Source: Bacillus timonensis
GTDB taxonomy: Bacteria > Bacillota > Bacilli > Bacillales > Bacillaceae_L
NCBI RefSeq assembly: GCF_000285535.1
Contig: NZ_HE610985.1
Span: 596,691 to 660,690, forward strand
Reading direction: 5' to 3'
Length of the DNA stretch: 64,000 nt
Shown here: in pieces, positions 48,187 to 62,230 of the stretch
How the letters are laid out: the number at the start of each line of letters is the position of its first letter
Position numbering within the stretch: position 1 is the first letter of the stretch
Position numbers and translations under genes: made by a program
The notes under the pieces: model-generated
Seen by the model: only the letters and a program-made list of their open reading frames with translations
What the model was told of the DNA's origin: nothing
Database searches by the model: none

Positions 48187-48465
48187 TTATGAAGACTTCT
48201 CCTTTTCAACCAATTGAAGTAATTCTTCATAAATTGAATCATCGATCTTCGTTTTCAGTTGATTTGCTAGAATGTTCTTTTTCTTTGCGAGTAAGATACA
48301 TTCTTTATCCTTACTTAGATACGCACCACGACCAGATTTTTTTCCAGTGAGGTCAATTGATACTTCGCCCTCTTTGGAACGTACAATTCTCACAAGTTCC
48401 TTTTTCGGCTTCATTTCACCACTAGCTATGCATTTACGTAATGGTACTTTTTTATTTCCAACCAA
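48187..48465 (-). CDS. ylxR: YlxR (RnpM), RNA-binding regulator
   Basis: A 92-residue DUF448 protein with the family signature PLRKCIASGEMKPKKELVRI and KKSGRGAYLSKDKEC. In B. subtilis YlxR has been linked to RNase P (RnpM) and glucose-responsive expression. A TTG at 48465 is preferred, because GAGGTG lies about eight bases upstream; a GTG at 48474 inside that signal is the alternative. It follows nusA with a very short gap. Confidence 0.9.
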   Translation of the reverse strand: MVGNKKVPLRKCIASGEMKPKKELVRIVRSKEGEVSIDLTGKKSGRGAYLSKDKECILLAKKKNILANQLKTKIDDSIYEELLQLVEKEKSS

Positions 48466-48475
48466 TTTTTTCACC

Positions 48476-49612
48476 TCACTCGATTTCTTCAGATTGCAAA
48501 TCGAATGCTACTTCCTCGTGTTCTTCATCTTGATCGTCATCAAATAAGCCAAAACTTTCTCGTGGATAAATTCCCGCTTGCTCTGCTTCTGATTGACTCT
48601 TAATATCAATTTTCCAACCAGTTAACTTTGCAGCTAATCGAGCATTTTGTCCTCTTTTTCCAATTGCTAATGAAAGCTGATAATCTGGAACAATGACTGT
48701 TGTAGCCTTTTCTTCCTCATTTACAATAACATCGAGTACTTTCGAAGGACTTAAAGCATTTGCTACAAAGACAACAGGATCATCAGACCATTTTACAATA
48801 TCGATCTTTTCACCTTTTAGTTCATTCACAATTGCTTGAACACGTTGACCCTTAGGTCCTACGCAAGAACCGACTGGGTCTACTTCAGGATTTTCAGAGT
48901 GAACTGAAATCTTTGAACGATCTCCCGCTTCTCTTGCAACTGATTTTATTTCGACTGTTCCATCATAGATTTCTGGAACCTCGATTTCAAAAAGACGTTT
49001 TAATAGTCCTGGATGTGTTCGAGAAACAAAGATTTGTGGTCCTTTTGTTGTTCTTTCAACCTTTGTTATGTAAACTTTAATTCTATCATGAGGCTTATAC
49101 TTTTCGTTAGGCATTTGTTCATTAACCGGAAGTAATGCCTCAATTTTACCTAAGCTTACATAGATAAACTTAGAATCTAAACGCTGAACAATTCCCGTCA
49201 TAATATCTTCTTCACGGTCAATAAATTCAGAATAAATAACTCCTCTTTCTGCTTCACGTACACGTTGAGTAACAACTTGTTTTGCAGTTTGGGCAGCGAT
49301 TCTTCCAAAGTCTTTTGGTGTAACTTCGATTTCAACTACATCTTCAACTTGATAATTAGGATTAATTGTTCGAGCTTCTTCTAAGGAAATTTCTAATCGT
49401 GGGTCAAACACTTCATCTACTACATCTTTTCTAGCAAATACACGCATTGAGCCATTTGCTAAGTTTAAATCCACTCTTACATTCTGAGCCTGATTAAAAT
49501 TCCGCTTATATGCAGAAATAAGTGCTGCCTCAATAGCCTCGATAATAATATCTTTGCTAATGCCTTTTTCTTTCTCGAGCAATGTTAAGGCATCTAATAG
49601 TTCACTACTCAT
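48476..49612 (-). CDS. nusA: Transcription termination/antitermination factor NusA
   Basis: NusA binds RNA polymerase and stimulates pausing and intrinsic termination. The 378 residues comprise the N-terminal RNAP-binding domain (about 1-125), S1 (RVREAERGVIYSEFIDREED onward), KH1 (SCVGPKGQRVQAIVNELKGE) and KH2 (LAIGKRGQNARLAAKLTGWK). An acidic tail follows. In B. subtilis it autoregulates its operon via a NusA-dependent leader terminator; a matching hairpin lies at 50192. Confidence 0.97.
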   Translation of the reverse strand: MSSELLDALTLLEKEKGISKDIIIEAIEAALISAYKRNFNQAQNVRVDLNLANGSMRVFARKDVVDEVFDPRLEISLEEARTINPNYQVEDVVEIEVTPKDFGRIAAQTAKQVVTQRVREAERGVIYSEFIDREEDIMTGIVQRLDSKFIYVSLGKIEALLPVNEQMPNEKYKPHDRIKVYITKVERTTKGPQIFVSRTHPGLLKRLFEIEVPEIYDGTVEIKSVAREAGDRSKISVHSENPEVDPVGSCVGPKGQRVQAIVNELKGEKIDIVKWSDDPVVFVANALSPSKVLDVIVNEEEKATTVIVPDYQLSLAIGKRGQNARLAAKLTGWKIDIKSQSEAEQAGIYPRESFGLFDDDQDEEHEEVAFDLQSEEIE

Positions 49613-49647
49613 TGGTTTTCTAATCCCCCTTTTTTATCTAAAAAAAA

Positions 49648-50121
49648 TTAATGGAAAGTAACAGCAAGTCTTGCATTTGCAATTTTATCAACCGGAATTT
49701 CCACAGTTTTTTTGCGTGTTTTGACCATTATGTTGATTGTAACTATACTTCCATCAAATGAAGCAAGCTCTCCTTCAAAAACCTTTTCACCATCAATTGG
49801 TTCGTATGTTTTCACATACACTTGTTTTCCAATCGCCTTTTCGTAGTCGCTCATCTTTTTCAATGGTCGTTCAGCACCTGGACTTGAAACTTCAAGAAAA
49901 TAGTTATAAGGAATAGGATCTACTTCATCAAGCTTTTCGCTTAACTTTTCGCTTACATTTCCACAGTCTTCAATATCAACACCCTTTTCAGAGTCGATAA
50001 AGACGCGTAGAAACCAGTCTTTCCCTTCCTTTACATACTCAACATCAACAAGTTCCATTTGTAATTCAGATAATATAGGTATCACTAATTCTTCCACTAT
50101 TTGTGTTACCTTTTTACTCAT
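49648..50121 (-). CDS. rimP: Ribosome maturation factor RimP
   Basis: A 157-residue 30S maturation protein (called YlxS in B. subtilis) acting in head-domain assembly. The conserved [19 protein letters not shown] and [16 protein letters not shown] are present. It is the first gene of the rimP-nusA-ylxRQ-infB-ylxP-rbfA operon. AGGAGG precedes the ATG. Promoter and hairpin leader are upstream. Confidence 0.96.
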   Translation of the reverse strand: MSKKVTQIVEELVIPILSELQMELVDVEYVKEGKDWFLRVFIDSEKGVDIEDCGNVSEKLSEKLDEVDPIPYNYFLEVSSPGAERPLKKMSDYEKAIGKQVYVKTYEPIDGEKVFEGELASFDGSIVTINIMVKTRKKTVEIPVDKIANARLAVTFH

Positions 50122-50189
50122 GTTTTTCCTCCTAAGCTAAATAAGGAATTTCTTTTTGTACATTAGTATTTCCTAAGTAGTGTAAAAAC

Positions 50190-50212
50190 ACCCTGCTATA
50201 ATAGCAGGGAGG
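50190..50212 (-). promoter_or_regulatory. Leader hairpin of the rimP-nusA operon, probable NusA-dependent terminator
   Basis: CCCTGCTAT-T-ATAGCAGGG on the minus strand is followed by TGTTTTTACAC. The stem is perfect and the U-tract is broken by a G at its second position and by A. It starts about 18 bases after the promoter -10. In B. subtilis a weak NusA-dependent terminator in this leader autoregulates nusA; location and shape here match that expectation. Confidence 0.65.
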
Positions 50213-50221
50213 CAGTTGGAA

Positions 50222-50249
50222 AATATAGAGAAGTTCCATCTTCAGTCAA
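50222..50249 (-). promoter_or_regulatory. Sigma-A promoter of the rimP-nusA-infB operon
   Basis: TTGACT and TATATT on the minus strand are separated by 16 bases, about 100 bases before the rimP start. Confidence 0.75.
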
Positions 50250-50283
50250 AATGATTACACAATTTTTTAGCCTCAGCCAAAGA

Positions 50284-50310
50284 ATAAAGAGTGGGAGGTC
50301 CCACTCTTTT
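50284..50310 (-). terminator. Stem-loop terminator after polC
   Basis: Stem AAAGAGTGGG/CCCACTCTTT, four-base loop, followed on the minus strand by ATTCTTTGG (weak U-tract). Confidence 0.75.
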
Positions 50311-50382
50311 ACCAGTAATATACATAGCATATCCATAAAAACTATAACATAATCGCTATTTATATGCAAATTAAAATGATGC

Positions 50383-53300
50383 TTAGAACAAGGATAATTG
50401 ATTTTGTTCAGGCATATCTTCTAGGCAGCCATGGTTATCAAGATATTCCATGATAGTTTTTGATACCTTACCACGCTTTTGTAAATCTTCTTTTGATAAA
50501 AATTCACCTTGTTCCCTTGCTTTTACTATATTGATTGCAGCATTTGTTCCCAGTCCTGGAATGGAGTTAAATGGAGGAATTAAAGCATCTCCATCAATGA
50601 TAAATTCTGTTGCACTTGAGCGATATAGATCCACTTTTTTAAACGCAAATCCACGTTCACACATTTCAAGTGCAAGTTCGAGAACTGTAAGCAGGTTTTT
50701 TTCCTTAGGCGAAGCATCTAATCCTTTAGCATTGATTTCTTCCATTCTCGCACGGATGGTACTTGACCCTCTAACCATTGCTTCAACATCAAAATCATCT
50801 GCACGAACTGTAAAGTATGCCGCGTAATAAAGCAATGGCAAATGAACCTTAAAATACGCAATCCTTACAGCCATTAATACATATGCTGCAGCATGGGCTT
50901 TCGGGAACATGTATTTAATTTTTAAACATGAGTCAATGTACCAATCTGGGACATCATTTTTCTTCATTTCTTCAATAAATTCATCTGTAAGTCCCTTACC
51001 TTTACGAACAGATTCCATAATTTTAAATGCTAATGAAGGGTCTAAACCTTTGTAGATGAGATAGACCATAATATCATCACGACACCCTATGACTTCACTT
51101 AATGTACAAATATTATTATGGATAAGTTCCTGTGCATTACCCAACCATACATCTGTACCATGTGAAAGGCCTGAGATCTGAACTAGTTCCGAGAAAGTAG
51201 TTGGTTTTGTGTCTTCAAGCATTTGTCGTACAAATCTCGTTCCAAATTCTGGTATCCCGAGTGTTCCTGTTTTACACATGATTTGCTCTTCTGTAACACC
51301 AAGTGATTCGGTTCCACTGAAAATTTTCATGACTTCTGGATCATCAGTTGGAATCGTTTTTGGATCTATTCCGCTTAAATCTTGAAGCATCCGGATGACT
51401 GTCGGGTCATCGTGTCCAAGTATGTCAAGCTTTAGCACGTTATCATGGATAGAGTGGAAATCAAAATGTGTTGTTTTCCATTCAGAATTTATATCATCGG
51501 CAGGATATTGAATCGGCGAAAAATCAAAAATATCCATATAGTCTGGAACAACAATAATACCACCAGGGTGCTGACCAGTTGTCCTTTTTACACCTGTACA
51601 ACCAGATACTAACCGATCCGTTTCAGCACCGCGCATTGTTAGATTATGATCATTTGCATATCCTTTTACATAACCATAAGCTGTTTTTTCAGCAACTGTA
51701 CCAATTGTTCCGGCACGATATACATAATCTTCACCGAACAGAACCTTTGTATAGTTATGAGCACGTGGTTGATACTCCCCAGAGAAGTTTAAGTCGATAT
51801 CCGGTACCTTATCTCCTTTAAATCCTAAGAATGTTTCGAAGGGAATATCGTGACCATCTTTTTTGTAGTTTGCCCCACAATTTGGGCACTCCTTATCTGG
51901 TAAGTCAAAACCTGAACCAACTGAACCATCATTAAAGAACTCAGAATGCTTACATTCTGGACATACATAATGTGGTGGTAAAGGATTTACCTCAGTAATT
52001 TCTGTCATTGTGGCAACTAATGATGAACCAACAGATCCACGAGAACCTACAAGATAGCCGTCATCTAATGATTTTTTTACTAGCTTGTGGGAAATTAAAT
52101 AAATAACCGCAAATCCGTGTCCGATAATACTTTTAAGTTCTTTTTCTAATCGTTTTTCAACAATTTCAGGTAACTCCTCACCATAGATACTACGTGCCAT
52201 ACTATAGCTCATATTCCTGATTTCATCTTCAGCGCCTTCAATTTTAGGTGTATAAAGATCATCTTTGATTGGCTTTACTTCGCCAATCATATCAGCGATT
52301 TTTTGAGTGTTTGTAACGACAATTTCCTTCGCTTTTTCTTTGTCCAGGAAGGAGAAACAGTCTAACATTTCATTTGTAGTTCGGAAATGTACCTCTGGTA
52401 GCGAATGTCGATTTAATGGATTCGCCCCACCTTGAGACCTTACTAAAATTTTTCGATAGATATGATCATTCGGGTTTAAATAATGTACATTTCCTGTTGC
52501 AACAACCGGCAAATTCAACTTTTCACCAAGCTTGACAATATTCTTTAAAATATCCTTAAGTTCACGCTCGTTTTGAATTAAATCTAATTCCAATAAATGC
52601 TTGTAATTTGAAGGTGGCTGTACTTCTAGATAGTCATAAAATTGAGCTACTGATTCTACTTCTTCAGGTGACTTTTGCATCATACCTTCAAATACTTCCC
52701 CTTTATCACAAGCAGAGCCTACTAAAATACCTTCTCGATATTTTTGTAGCTGTGAACGTGGGATACGAGGTACACGATAATAATAATTAATATGAGATAT
52801 AGAAATTAATTTAAATAAGTTTTTAAGTCCAACATCAGTTTGGGCTAATAATGTTGCATGATAAGGTCTGGAACGTTGATACGCTTTACCCTGTCCCATA
52901 TAGTCATTCAACTGATCATGGTACACAATTTCTTTTTCAGCTGCATCTTTCAACAATTTAACGACTAAATAGCCTGTTGCTTCCGCGTCATAAATTGCAC
53001 GGTGATGCTGGGTTAATTCAATATCAAACTTCTTACACAATGTATTTAATCGATGATTTTTTAAGTCTGGGTGTAAAAATCTAGCGAGTTCAAGTGTATC
53101 GATAACAGGATTCGATGCTTGTTCAAGTCCAGCTTTTTTATAACCAACATTTAAAAAGCCCATATCAAAGCTCGCATTATGGGCAACTAGTATTGCATCT
53201 TCGGCCCATTCCTTAAATTTCACTAAAACTTCACTTACCTCAGGTGCTGTATTAACCATATCATCTGTTATTCCGGTAAGGTCAATTGTTATTGCACTTA

Positions 53301-54696
53301 ATCTATGATGTGGGTTGGCAAATGATTCAAATCGATCAATGATTTCGCCATTTCTCACTTTAACAGCAGCCAACTCAATGATTGTATTGTAAACCGCAGA
53401 AAGTCCTGTTGTTTCAACGTCAAAAACAACATACGTATCCTCTTCCAAATTACGATGTTGTGAATTATAAGCAATTGGAACTCCATCATCCACTAAATTG
53501 GCTTCTACACCGTAGATCATCTTGATTCCATTTTTCTTTGCCGCTGCATAAGCTTCCGGAAATGATTGGGCAACAGCATGGTCTGTTATAGCGATGGCTG
53601 TATGGCCCCATTTTTTAGCTTGTCCAACTAATGTACTTACTGAAGTTACAGCATCCATCTGACTCATTGGAGAATGCAAATGAAGCTCGACACGTTTCTC
53701 TCCTTCAGGTGCAGTATCTTTTCTTTCGTTCATTGGTTGTATCTCATTAATATCATTTGCAAGCATGACAAGGTCTCTAACAAATGTATCATTTTGAATG
53801 CTTCCTCGACAGCGAACCCACATGCCTTTTTTAATGGATTGTAGAAGGTGAACATCCTCTTTATCTCGAGAAAATACTTTTACAAGGATTGAATCAGTAT
53901 AGTCCGTGATTTTAAAGGTTAGAAGAGTTCTTCCACTTCGCAATTCCTTTGTTTCTGCAAAGAAAATATACCCTTGGATGGCAATTCTTCGTTCTTCATC
54001 AAGGATTGAACTAATTTCTTTAAAATCTTCATCATCTTTGATTGTATACCCAATCGTAATAGGTCCAGAAACAGTGTTTTCCTGTTCTTTTTCCCTTTCT
54101 TTCTTCTGCATATCAGCAACCGCTAATAAAGCTCTTTCCTGGTCTTCTTGTTGTTTTTTCTCTAAAAACAGTTCGTACTCTTTGTTGGAAGCTTCTACTT
54201 CGGTTTCAAGCTGTAACATTGGAAATCCATAGGATTGATACACATTTCCAATCAATTGCCCGTATTTTTTCTTTATGGCAATTGATTCTGTATCATTTCT
54301 TGTTTTGATATGAAGCTTAAGACCTTGTTGAGTTGGCATTTGATTATGCAATAATGTAAGAATAGGTGGAGCGATTCCATCTAACTCTTGTAAGCAAAGC
54401 GGCCAATACGCTTGTACCATTTCTTCAGTCACATGCTGTGATTGTACATGCAATGAAAAGGTCACAGACGCAATATGGGTGAACTTTGTGCGTAATTGGG
54501 TGGAGAAAATTCTCATGACATCTGCTGGAATTACATTTTCAAAGCAGAAAATGAAATGCCATGCTTTCTTTTCTTTGTCAATCAAGAGTTTTTCAATTCC
54601 TGCATTTTTGAAGTGTGTAACAATTGCATCGTCAGTTAATTCAAGTTGTTGCAGTAGTACCATAAAACGTTCTTTTTGCTGTTGCGTTAATTCCAT
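50383..54696 (-). CDS. polC: DNA polymerase III PolC-type, alpha subunit
   Basis: The main replicative polymerase of low-GC Gram-positives, with built-in proofreading. At 1437 residues it equals B. subtilis PolC. Order: N-terminal domain, OB fold (about 210-315), PHP domain split by the exonuclease ([10 protein letters not shown] at 336-345), the DEDDh exonuclease (DVETTGL at 426-432, [14 protein letters not shown] later), and a four-cysteine zinc motif ([10 protein letters not shown] and CPNCG). Palm and fingers follow, with [14 protein letters not shown] carrying catalytic aspartates. The gene follows proS, separated by a terminator. Confidence 0.98.
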   Translation of the reverse strand: MELTQQQKERFMVLLQQLELTDDAIVTHFKNAGIEKLLIDKEKKAWHFIFCFENVIPADVMRIFSTQLRTKFTHIASVTFSLHVQSQHVTEEMVQAYWPLCLQELDGIAPPILTLLHNQMPTQQGLKLHIKTRNDTESIAIKKKYGQLIGNVYQSYGFPMLQLETEVEASNKEYELFLEKKQQEDQERALLAVADMQKKEREKEQENTVSGPITIGYTIKDDEDFKEISSILDEERRIAIQGYIFFAETKELRSGRTLLTFKITDYTDSILVKVFSRDKEDVHLLQSIKKGMWVRCRGSIQNDTFVRDLVMLANDINEIQPMNERKDTAPEGEKRVELHLHSPMSQMDAVTSVSTLVGQAKKWGHTAIAITDHAVAQSFPEAYAAAKKNGIKMIYGVEANLVDDGVPIAYNSQHRNLEEDTYVVFDVETTGLSAVYNTIIELAAVKVRNGEIIDRFESFANPHHRLSAITIDLTGITDDMVNTAPEVSEVLVKFKEWAEDAILVAHNASFDMGFLNVGYKKAGLEQASNPVIDTLELARFLHPDLKNHRLNTLCKKFDIELTQHHRAIYDAEATGYLVVKLLKDAAEKEIVYHDQLNDYMGQGKAYQRSRPYHATLLAQTDVGLKNLFKLISISHINYYYRVPRIPRSQLQKYREGILVGSACDKGEVFEGMMQKSPEEVESVAQFYDYLEVQPPSNYKHLLELDLIQNERELKDILKNIVKLGEKLNLPVVATGNVHYLNPNDHIYRKILVRSQGGANPLNRHSLPEVHFRTTNEMLDCFSFLDKEKAKEIVVTNTQKIADMIGEVKPIKDDLYTPKIEGAEDEIRNMSYSMARSIYGEELPEIVEKRLEKELKSIIGHGFAVIYLISHKLVKKSLDDGYLVGSRGSVGSSLVATMTEITEVNPLPPHYVCPECKHSEFFNDGSVGSGFDLPDKECPNCGANYKKDGHDIPFETFLGFKGDKVPDIDLNFSGEYQPRAHNYTKVLFGEDYVYRAGTIGTVAEKTAYGYVKGYANDHNLTMRGAETDRLVSGCTGVKRTTGQHPGGIIVVPDYMDIFDFSPIQYPADDINSEWKTTHFDFHSIHDNVLKLDILGHDDPTVIRMLQDLSGIDPKTIPTDDPEVMKIFSGTESLGVTEEQIMCKTGTLGIPEFGTRFVRQMLEDTKPTTFSELVQISGLSHGTDVWLGNAQELIHNNICTLSEVIGCRDDIMVYLIYKGLDPSLAFKIMESVRKGKGLTDEFIEEMKKNDVPDWYIDSCLKIKYMFPKAHAAAYVLMAVRIAYFKVHLPLLYYAAYFTVRADDFDVEAMVRGSSTIRARMEEINAKGLDASPKEKNLLTVLELALEMCERGFAFKKVDLYRSSATEFIIDGDALIPPFNSIPGLGTNAAINIVKAREQGEFLSKEDLQKRGKVSKTIMEYLDNHGCLEDMPEQNQLSLF

Positions 54697-54719
54697 CCTC
54701 GTTCCCCCTCTTCAGACAG

Positions 54720-54755
54720 AATAATAGGTACCTCAGTTCCATCGCCGAGGTACCC
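54720..54755 (-). terminator. Stem-loop terminator after proS
   Basis: GGTACCTC pairs perfectly with GAGGTACC around a 12-base loop, followed on the minus strand by TATTATTCTG. The U-tract is weak. Confidence 0.6.
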
Positions 54756-54771
54756 TTTTCTCTTCTACTAT

Positions 54772-57775
<3,004 letters not shown>

Positions 57776-57791
57776 CTTTTGTTAGATTAGA

Positions 57792-57913
57792 CCAAAAGCG
57801 CAAGGAGCCCATATAACGGCGACAAGCACAAGATAAGCGCTGGCAGAAGGCGTTTTTAGCCTGCAGAAGCGATTGGCTTGTGACCTCGAGCCGTTGGCTC
57901 CTGGAGCTAGACG
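57792..57913. repeat. Bacillus-type dispersed repeat between dxr and rseP
   Basis: The segment begins CCAAAAGCGCAAGGAGCCC and ends GGCTCCTGGAGCTAGACG. It forms nested inverted repeats: GGAGCCC with GGCTCC, CGGCGACAAGC with GCTTGTGACC, and an inner GCAGAAGGCG/TGCAGAAGC pair. It resembles intergenic repeats seen in many Bacillus genomes. It is non-coding and GC-rich compared with its surroundings. Confidence 0.7.
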
Positions 57914-57931
57914 TAAATAGACTAATGTTCT

Positions 57932-59089
57932 TTATTTTTTCTCTATTAACTCACGAACAAATGCCCGTGTTTCAAAATCTACCTGCTGGATAATGTCTAA
58001 GCTAGGATTTTTAATGGTATCATGTTTTTCCATTGTTCCCTCAATCAATTCTTCTATTTCTAAGAAAGAAATCTTTCCATTTAAAAATCCTGAGACTGCT
58101 ACCTCATTTGCTGCATTTAATACAGTTGGTAATGTTCCACCTGTTTTTCCAGCATGAAATGCAAGTCCCAATGCTCTATATCTGTCAAAATCAGGCTTTG
58201 AAAAATGTAGTTTACCGATTTCCCAAAGGTGTAATCTCTCCTTGGAAGCAGGCATTGGAAAGCGATCTGGATAGGAAAAGGCATATTGGATTGGCACCCT
58301 CATGTCAGGTGTTCCTAGTTGTGCAATAACACTACTGTCATGGAACTCGACCATTGAATGAATAATACTTTCCTTATGAAGGAGAACATCAATTTGTTCA
58401 TACGGTAAGTCAAACAACCAATGTGCTTCTATTACTTCCAACCCTTTGTTCATCATTGTTGCAGAATCAATCGTAATTTTAGCCCCCATTGACCAGTTCG
58501 GGTGATTGAGGGCATCCTTGACTGTAACGTCCTTTAGTTCTTCACGTGTTCGGTCGCGGAAACTGCCTCCTGATGCGGTAAGGATAATTTTCTCGACATT
58601 CTTTTCTTTTTCTCCCTGAAGACATTGAAAAATGGCTGAGTGCTCACTATCAACAGGTAAAATTTCAACATTATGTCGCTTCGCGGCATCCATAACAAGA
58701 TGACCTGCAGTTACTAAGGTTTCTTTATTGGCCAGAGCAATCGTTTTCTTCGCTTCAATGGCTTTTAAAGTTGGTAATAACCCAACACTCCCTACTACTG
58801 CATTAAGAACGATTGTTGCTTCGTTAAAAGTTGCAACCTCAACTAAACCTTCATCACCATATACAAATTGTATTTGACTAGAAAATTCACTTTTAAATAT
58901 TTCACATGTTTCTTTAGATTTTACAGAAACAAGCTTTGGTGAAAACTTATGTATGATTTCTCGACCAAGGGCTACATTTTCCCCTATTGACATTGCCACA
59001 AGCTGTAATTTTTCCGGATGCTGTTCAATGACATCCAATGTTTGCTGCCCAATTGAGCCTGTAGCACCTAATAAACTAATTTTTTTCAC
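57932..59089 (-). CDS. dxr: 1-deoxy-D-xylulose-5-phosphate reductoisomerase
   Basis: Second step of the MEP isoprenoid pathway, feeding undecaprenyl phosphate made by uppS in the same cluster. The 385-residue protein has the NADPH motif [22 protein letters not shown], the metal-binding [13 protein letters not shown] and the [20 protein letters not shown] signature. GTG at 59089 has GGGAG seven bases upstream. Homology begins there, so the ATG at 59110 is rejected. Confidence 0.97.
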   Translation of the reverse strand: MKKISLLGATGSIGQQTLDVIEQHPEKLQLVAMSIGENVALGREIIHKFSPKLVSVKSKETCEIFKSEFSSQIQFVYGDEGLVEVATFNEATIVLNAVVGSVGLLPTLKAIEAKKTIALANKETLVTAGHLVMDAAKRHNVEILPVDSEHSAIFQCLQGEKEKNVEKIILTASGGSFRDRTREELKDVTVKDALNHPNWSMGAKITIDSATMMNKGLEVIEAHWLFDLPYEQIDVLLHKESIIHSMVEFHDSSVIAQLGTPDMRVPIQYAFSYPDRFPMPASKERLHLWEIGKLHFSKPDFDRYRALGLAFHAGKTGGTLPTVLNAANEVAVSGFLNGKISFLEIEELIEGTMEKHDTIKNPSLDIIQQVDFETRAFVRELIEKK

Positions 59090-59116
59090 AAACTCACTCC
59101 CAATACACAACCACTA

Positions 59117-59908
59117 CTAAATAATAACTCGTAAAAAATATAAAATCGGCAGAATGAATAGCATGCTATCAAAACGGTCCAATATACCCCCATGGCCTGG
59201 AAGTAACGTTCCCGAATCTTTCACATTATAATGTCTCTTAAGTGCAGATTCTACCAAATCTCCAATTTGTCCAAAAACGGACACAATTATTGTCACAATA
59301 AATAAGGAAAAGAAAGAATCAAACAAATCCACGATTATGTTAAATATAAACGCGAATATAATTGCTGTGATGATACCCCCAACAAAACCTTCCACAGTCT
59401 TATTAGGGCTAATTTCTGGCCAAAGCTTTTTCTTTCCAAGCTTTCTCCCAACAAAATAAGCTCCCGAATCGGTTGTCCAAATAACAACGAACGCATAGAA
59501 TATATATGCTAAATCCATCGCTCTTATTTCTATCATATAATAAAAACCAAATCCAATATAAAGAGCCGAAAGGATAACAAGACCAGCATCATCAAAAGTA
59601 AAGCTGTTTTTAGATATAACTGTATACGTTAAAATAAACAAAACGATTAGAAGGACAATTTCTATCTTTGTAAATTTTAAGTTCGTAAATAAGTCATTGT
59701 ACTTACTGGGAATTAAAATAACCCAAAGCAATATAATAGATATTATTCCAGGTATTGATGCAATATTAATTTTCTTCATCCGTAAGAGTTCAAAAATAGC
59801 AATAGCACCCATCAAAAAGACTAAAATAGTGAACGGGATTCCACCTATCGTCACAATCGGTAGAAAGATTGCAGCTGCAATAATCGCCGTTATTATTCTT
59901 TGTTTCAT
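59117..59908 (-). CDS. cdsA: Phosphatidate cytidylyltransferase
   Basis: Makes CDP-diacylglycerol, the precursor used by PgsA. The 263-residue protein has about eight membrane segments and the C-terminal signature SALKRHYNVKDSGTLLPGHG followed by GILDRFDS. It lies between uppS and dxr, in the standard order. Confidence 0.97.
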   Translation of the reverse strand: MKQRIITAIIAAAIFLPIVTIGGIPFTILVFLMGAIAIFELLRMKKINIASIPGIISIILLWVILIPSKYNDLFTNLKFTKIEIVLLIVLFILTYTVISKNSFTFDDAGLVILSALYIGFGFYYMIEIRAMDLAYIFYAFVVIWTTDSGAYFVGRKLGKKKLWPEISPNKTVEGFVGGIITAIIFAFIFNIIVDLFDSFFSLFIVTIIVSVFGQIGDLVESALKRHYNVKDSGTLLPGHGGILDRFDSMLFILPILYFLRVII

Positions 59909-59947
59909 TGTATCATTCCTTTGTTATATGCGAATTGGTTACTATCA

Positions 59948-60709
59948 TTAGATACCACCAAAACGTCGGCCTCTCTTTTGATATGCCTGGATGGCCTCTA
60001 ATAAGTGTTGCTCTTTAAAATCAGGCCACAATACATCGGTGAACCAAAATTCAGTGTACGCAAGTTGCCAGAGCATAAAATTACTTAACCGAATTTCCCC
60101 GCTTGTACGAATTAATAAATCGGGGTCTTGTAAACCTGCACTCATTAAATATTGGTCAAAAAGTGTTTCGTCTACCTTATTATGGAGGTTTCCTTCCTGA
60201 TAGTCTACAAGGATATTGTTTACCGCTTCTATGATCTCAGCTCGACCACCATAGTTAAGGGCAAAATTTAATACCATGCCAGTATTGTGTTTGGTATCGT
60301 TTACCGCTTTATCAACCGCTTTTTGAGTATGTGTAGGTATCGCATCTTTATTCCCCATGATTTGAACCCGAACATTTTCCTCAACTAATTCTGGTAAGAA
60401 TGTTCCCATAAATTCCTCAGGAAGTTTCAATAAAAAATTTACCTCATCTTCCGGACGCTTCCAGTTTTCTGTTGAAAATGCGTAGACTGTTAAAGCCTTT
60501 ACTCCAAGTCTACTTGCAAGCTTTGTCACTCTCTTAACCACTTTCATCCCCTCATGGTGACCAGCAGTTCGTGGTAGTGACCGTTTCTTGGCCCATCTCC
60601 CGTTTCCGTCCATGATAATTGCTATGTGATTAGGAATTGGCCCTTTTACTATTTCTTCTTCTGAAATAGAACCTGGCTCTTTCTTCGACTTTTTAAATTT
60701 TTCAAACAT
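59948..60709 (-). CDS. uppS: Undecaprenyl diphosphate synthase (isoprenyl transferase)
   Basis: A cis-prenyltransferase that makes the C55 lipid carrier of cell-wall synthesis. The 253 residues include the catalytic IIMDGNGRWAKKR, then HHEGMKVVKRV, AFSTENWKRPEDEV and the C-terminal RTSGEIRLSNFMLWQLAYTE. ATG at 60709 has GGAGG eight bases upstream; the extension to 60751 is rejected. It is preceded by the frr terminator, so it likely has its own promoter. Confidence 0.97.
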   Translation of the reverse strand: MFEKFKKSKKEPGSISEEEIVKGPIPNHIAIIMDGNGRWAKKRSLPRTAGHHEGMKVVKRVTKLASRLGVKALTVYAFSTENWKRPEDEVNFLLKLPEEFMGTFLPELVEENVRVQIMGNKDAIPTHTQKAVDKAVNDTKHNTGMVLNFALNYGGRAEIIEAVNNILVDYQEGNLHNKVDETLFDQYLMSAGLQDPDLLIRTSGEIRLSNFMLWQLAYTEFWFTDVLWPDFKEQHLLEAIQAYQKRGRRFGGI

Positions 60710-60775
60710 GCATAAGTCCTCCAACAACCGTATCAATACAGAATCATTCAACTTTTCAACTAGTAGACAGTATTA

Positions 60776-60810
60776 ACAAAAAAACCCCCTGTAAACGTAA
60801 GAGGGTCTTT
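60776..60810 (-). terminator. Rho-independent terminator after frr
   Basis: Stem AAGACCCTCT with AGGGGGTTTT (G-U pairs) followed on the minus strand by a T run. Confidence 0.82.
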
Positions 60811-60837
60811 TTACAATATATTGTACATTGAAATGGA

Positions 60838-61395
60838 TTAGACTTCCATGATTTCTTTTTCTTTTTCTTTAGAAACAGAATCAATTTTACTAATAGATTC
60901 GTCTGTGATTTTTTGAACATCTTCAGTTAAGCTACGTAATTCATCTTCTGTGATTTCACCGTTTTTCTCAAGCTTCTTTAATTCATCATTGCCATCACGA
61001 CGAATGTTTCGAACCGCCACTTTCGATTCTTCAGCATATTTCTTAACCAGCTTCACTAATTCACGACGTCTTTCTTCTGTTAGTGGTGGGATAGAAATAC
61101 GAATAATAGATCCGTCATTTGTAGGGTTTAAACCTAAATCAGCTTTTTGAATCGCTTTTTCCATATCGCCTAAAACGGATTTGTCATATGGTTGAATAAC
61201 AAGCATTCTTGCTTCAGGAACATTGATAGAAGCTAGTTGATTTAAAGGTGTAGGTGCTCCATAGTAATCAACCGTAACCTTATCAAGAATTGCTGGGTTT
61301 GCTCTACCAGCTCTAACAGTTGCTAGTTCACGAGACAATGCTTGGATCGCCTTTGACATTTTATCCTTAACTTGGTTTAATGTGTTATTTGCCAT
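60838..61395 (-). CDS. frr: Ribosome recycling factor
   Basis: A 185-residue tRNA-mimic that splits post-termination ribosomes with EF-G. It has [20 protein letters not shown] and [20 protein letters not shown], and the long helical hairpin. It lies four bases after pyrH. Confidence 0.98.
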   Translation of the reverse strand: MANNTLNQVKDKMSKAIQALSRELATVRAGRANPAILDKVTVDYYGAPTPLNQLASINVPEARMLVIQPYDKSVLGDMEKAIQKADLGLNPTNDGSIIRISIPPLTEERRRELVKLVKKYAEESKVAVRNIRRDGNDELKKLEKNGEITEDELRSLTEDVQKITDESISKIDSVSKEKEKEIMEV

Positions 61396-61399
61396 AAAG

Positions 61400-62122
61400 T
61401 TATTTCCCCCTTACAATCGTTCCGATATTTTCTCCTAGAACTGCCCGTTTAATATTTCCTTCTTCCATGATTGAAAAGACAATTAACGGAATGTCATTGT
61501 CCATACAAAGTGATGAAGCAGTGGAATCCATAACAGCTAATCCTTCTTTTAGAACATCAAGATACGATAATGTTTCATATTTAACAGCTGTTTTATCCTT
61601 AGTTGGGTCCGCACTGTACACACCATCAACATTGTTCTTCGCCATTAAAATAACTTCCGCCTCAATTTCGGCCGCACGCAAGGCAGCAGTTGTATCTGTT
61701 GAAAAATAAGGATTTCCTGTTCCTGCTGCAAAAATGACAACACGTTTCTTTTCTAAGTGACGAATTGCTTTTCTTCTTATGTATGGTTCTGCGACTTGGC
61801 GCATTTCAATGGAAGTTTGGACACGAGTTTGGATTCCTAAATTCTCTAAGCTATCTTGTAAAGCTAATGAATTCATCACAGTAGCAAGCATACCCATATA
61901 ATCAGCATTTGCACGGTCCATTCCCATCTCACTGCCAATTTTACCTCTCCAGATATTTCCGCCTCCAACTACTACTGCAACTTCCACATCTAGTTCAGCA
62001 ATTTCCTTCACTTGTTTAGCTACAGACTGGATAACAGATGGATTTATACCAAATCCCTGTTCACCCGCTAATGCTTCTCCACTTAATTTTAACACTACTC
62101 GTTTATATTTGGCACCACTCAT
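61400..62122 (-). CDS. pyrH: UMP kinase
   Basis: A hexameric bacterial UMP kinase, 240 residues, of the amino-acid-kinase fold. It contains [43 protein letters not shown] and [23 protein letters not shown] at 62122 (MSGAKYKR) is chosen with GGAGG 11 bases upstream; the extension to 62149 is rejected. It feeds pyrimidine nucleotides and is co-transcribed with frr. Confidence 0.97.
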   Translation of the reverse strand: MSGAKYKRVVLKLSGEALAGEQGFGINPSVIQSVAKQVKEIAELDVEVAVVVGGGNIWRGKIGSEMGMDRANADYMGMLATVMNSLALQDSLENLGIQTRVQTSIEMRQVAEPYIRRKAIRHLEKKRVVIFAAGTGNPYFSTDTTAALRAAEIEAEVILMAKNNVDGVYSADPTKDKTAVKYETLSYLDVLKEGLAVMDSTASSLCMDNDIPLIVFSIMEEGNIKRAVLGENIGTIVRGK

Positions 62123-62187
62123 CGAATAAAAAACCTCCATCTTAAACAATAGTACTAGCGTCCCTACTTGGCGCTAAAACTAGACAT

Positions 62188-62220
62188 TTTAAAAATAGGG
62201 AACACATAATGTGTTCCCTT
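62188..62220 (-). terminator. Rho-independent terminator after tsf
   Basis: A perfect stem AGGGAACACAT/ATGTGTTCCCT is followed on the minus strand by ATTTTTAAAA. Confidence 0.88.
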
Positions 62221-62230
62221 GTTTTCTTTT

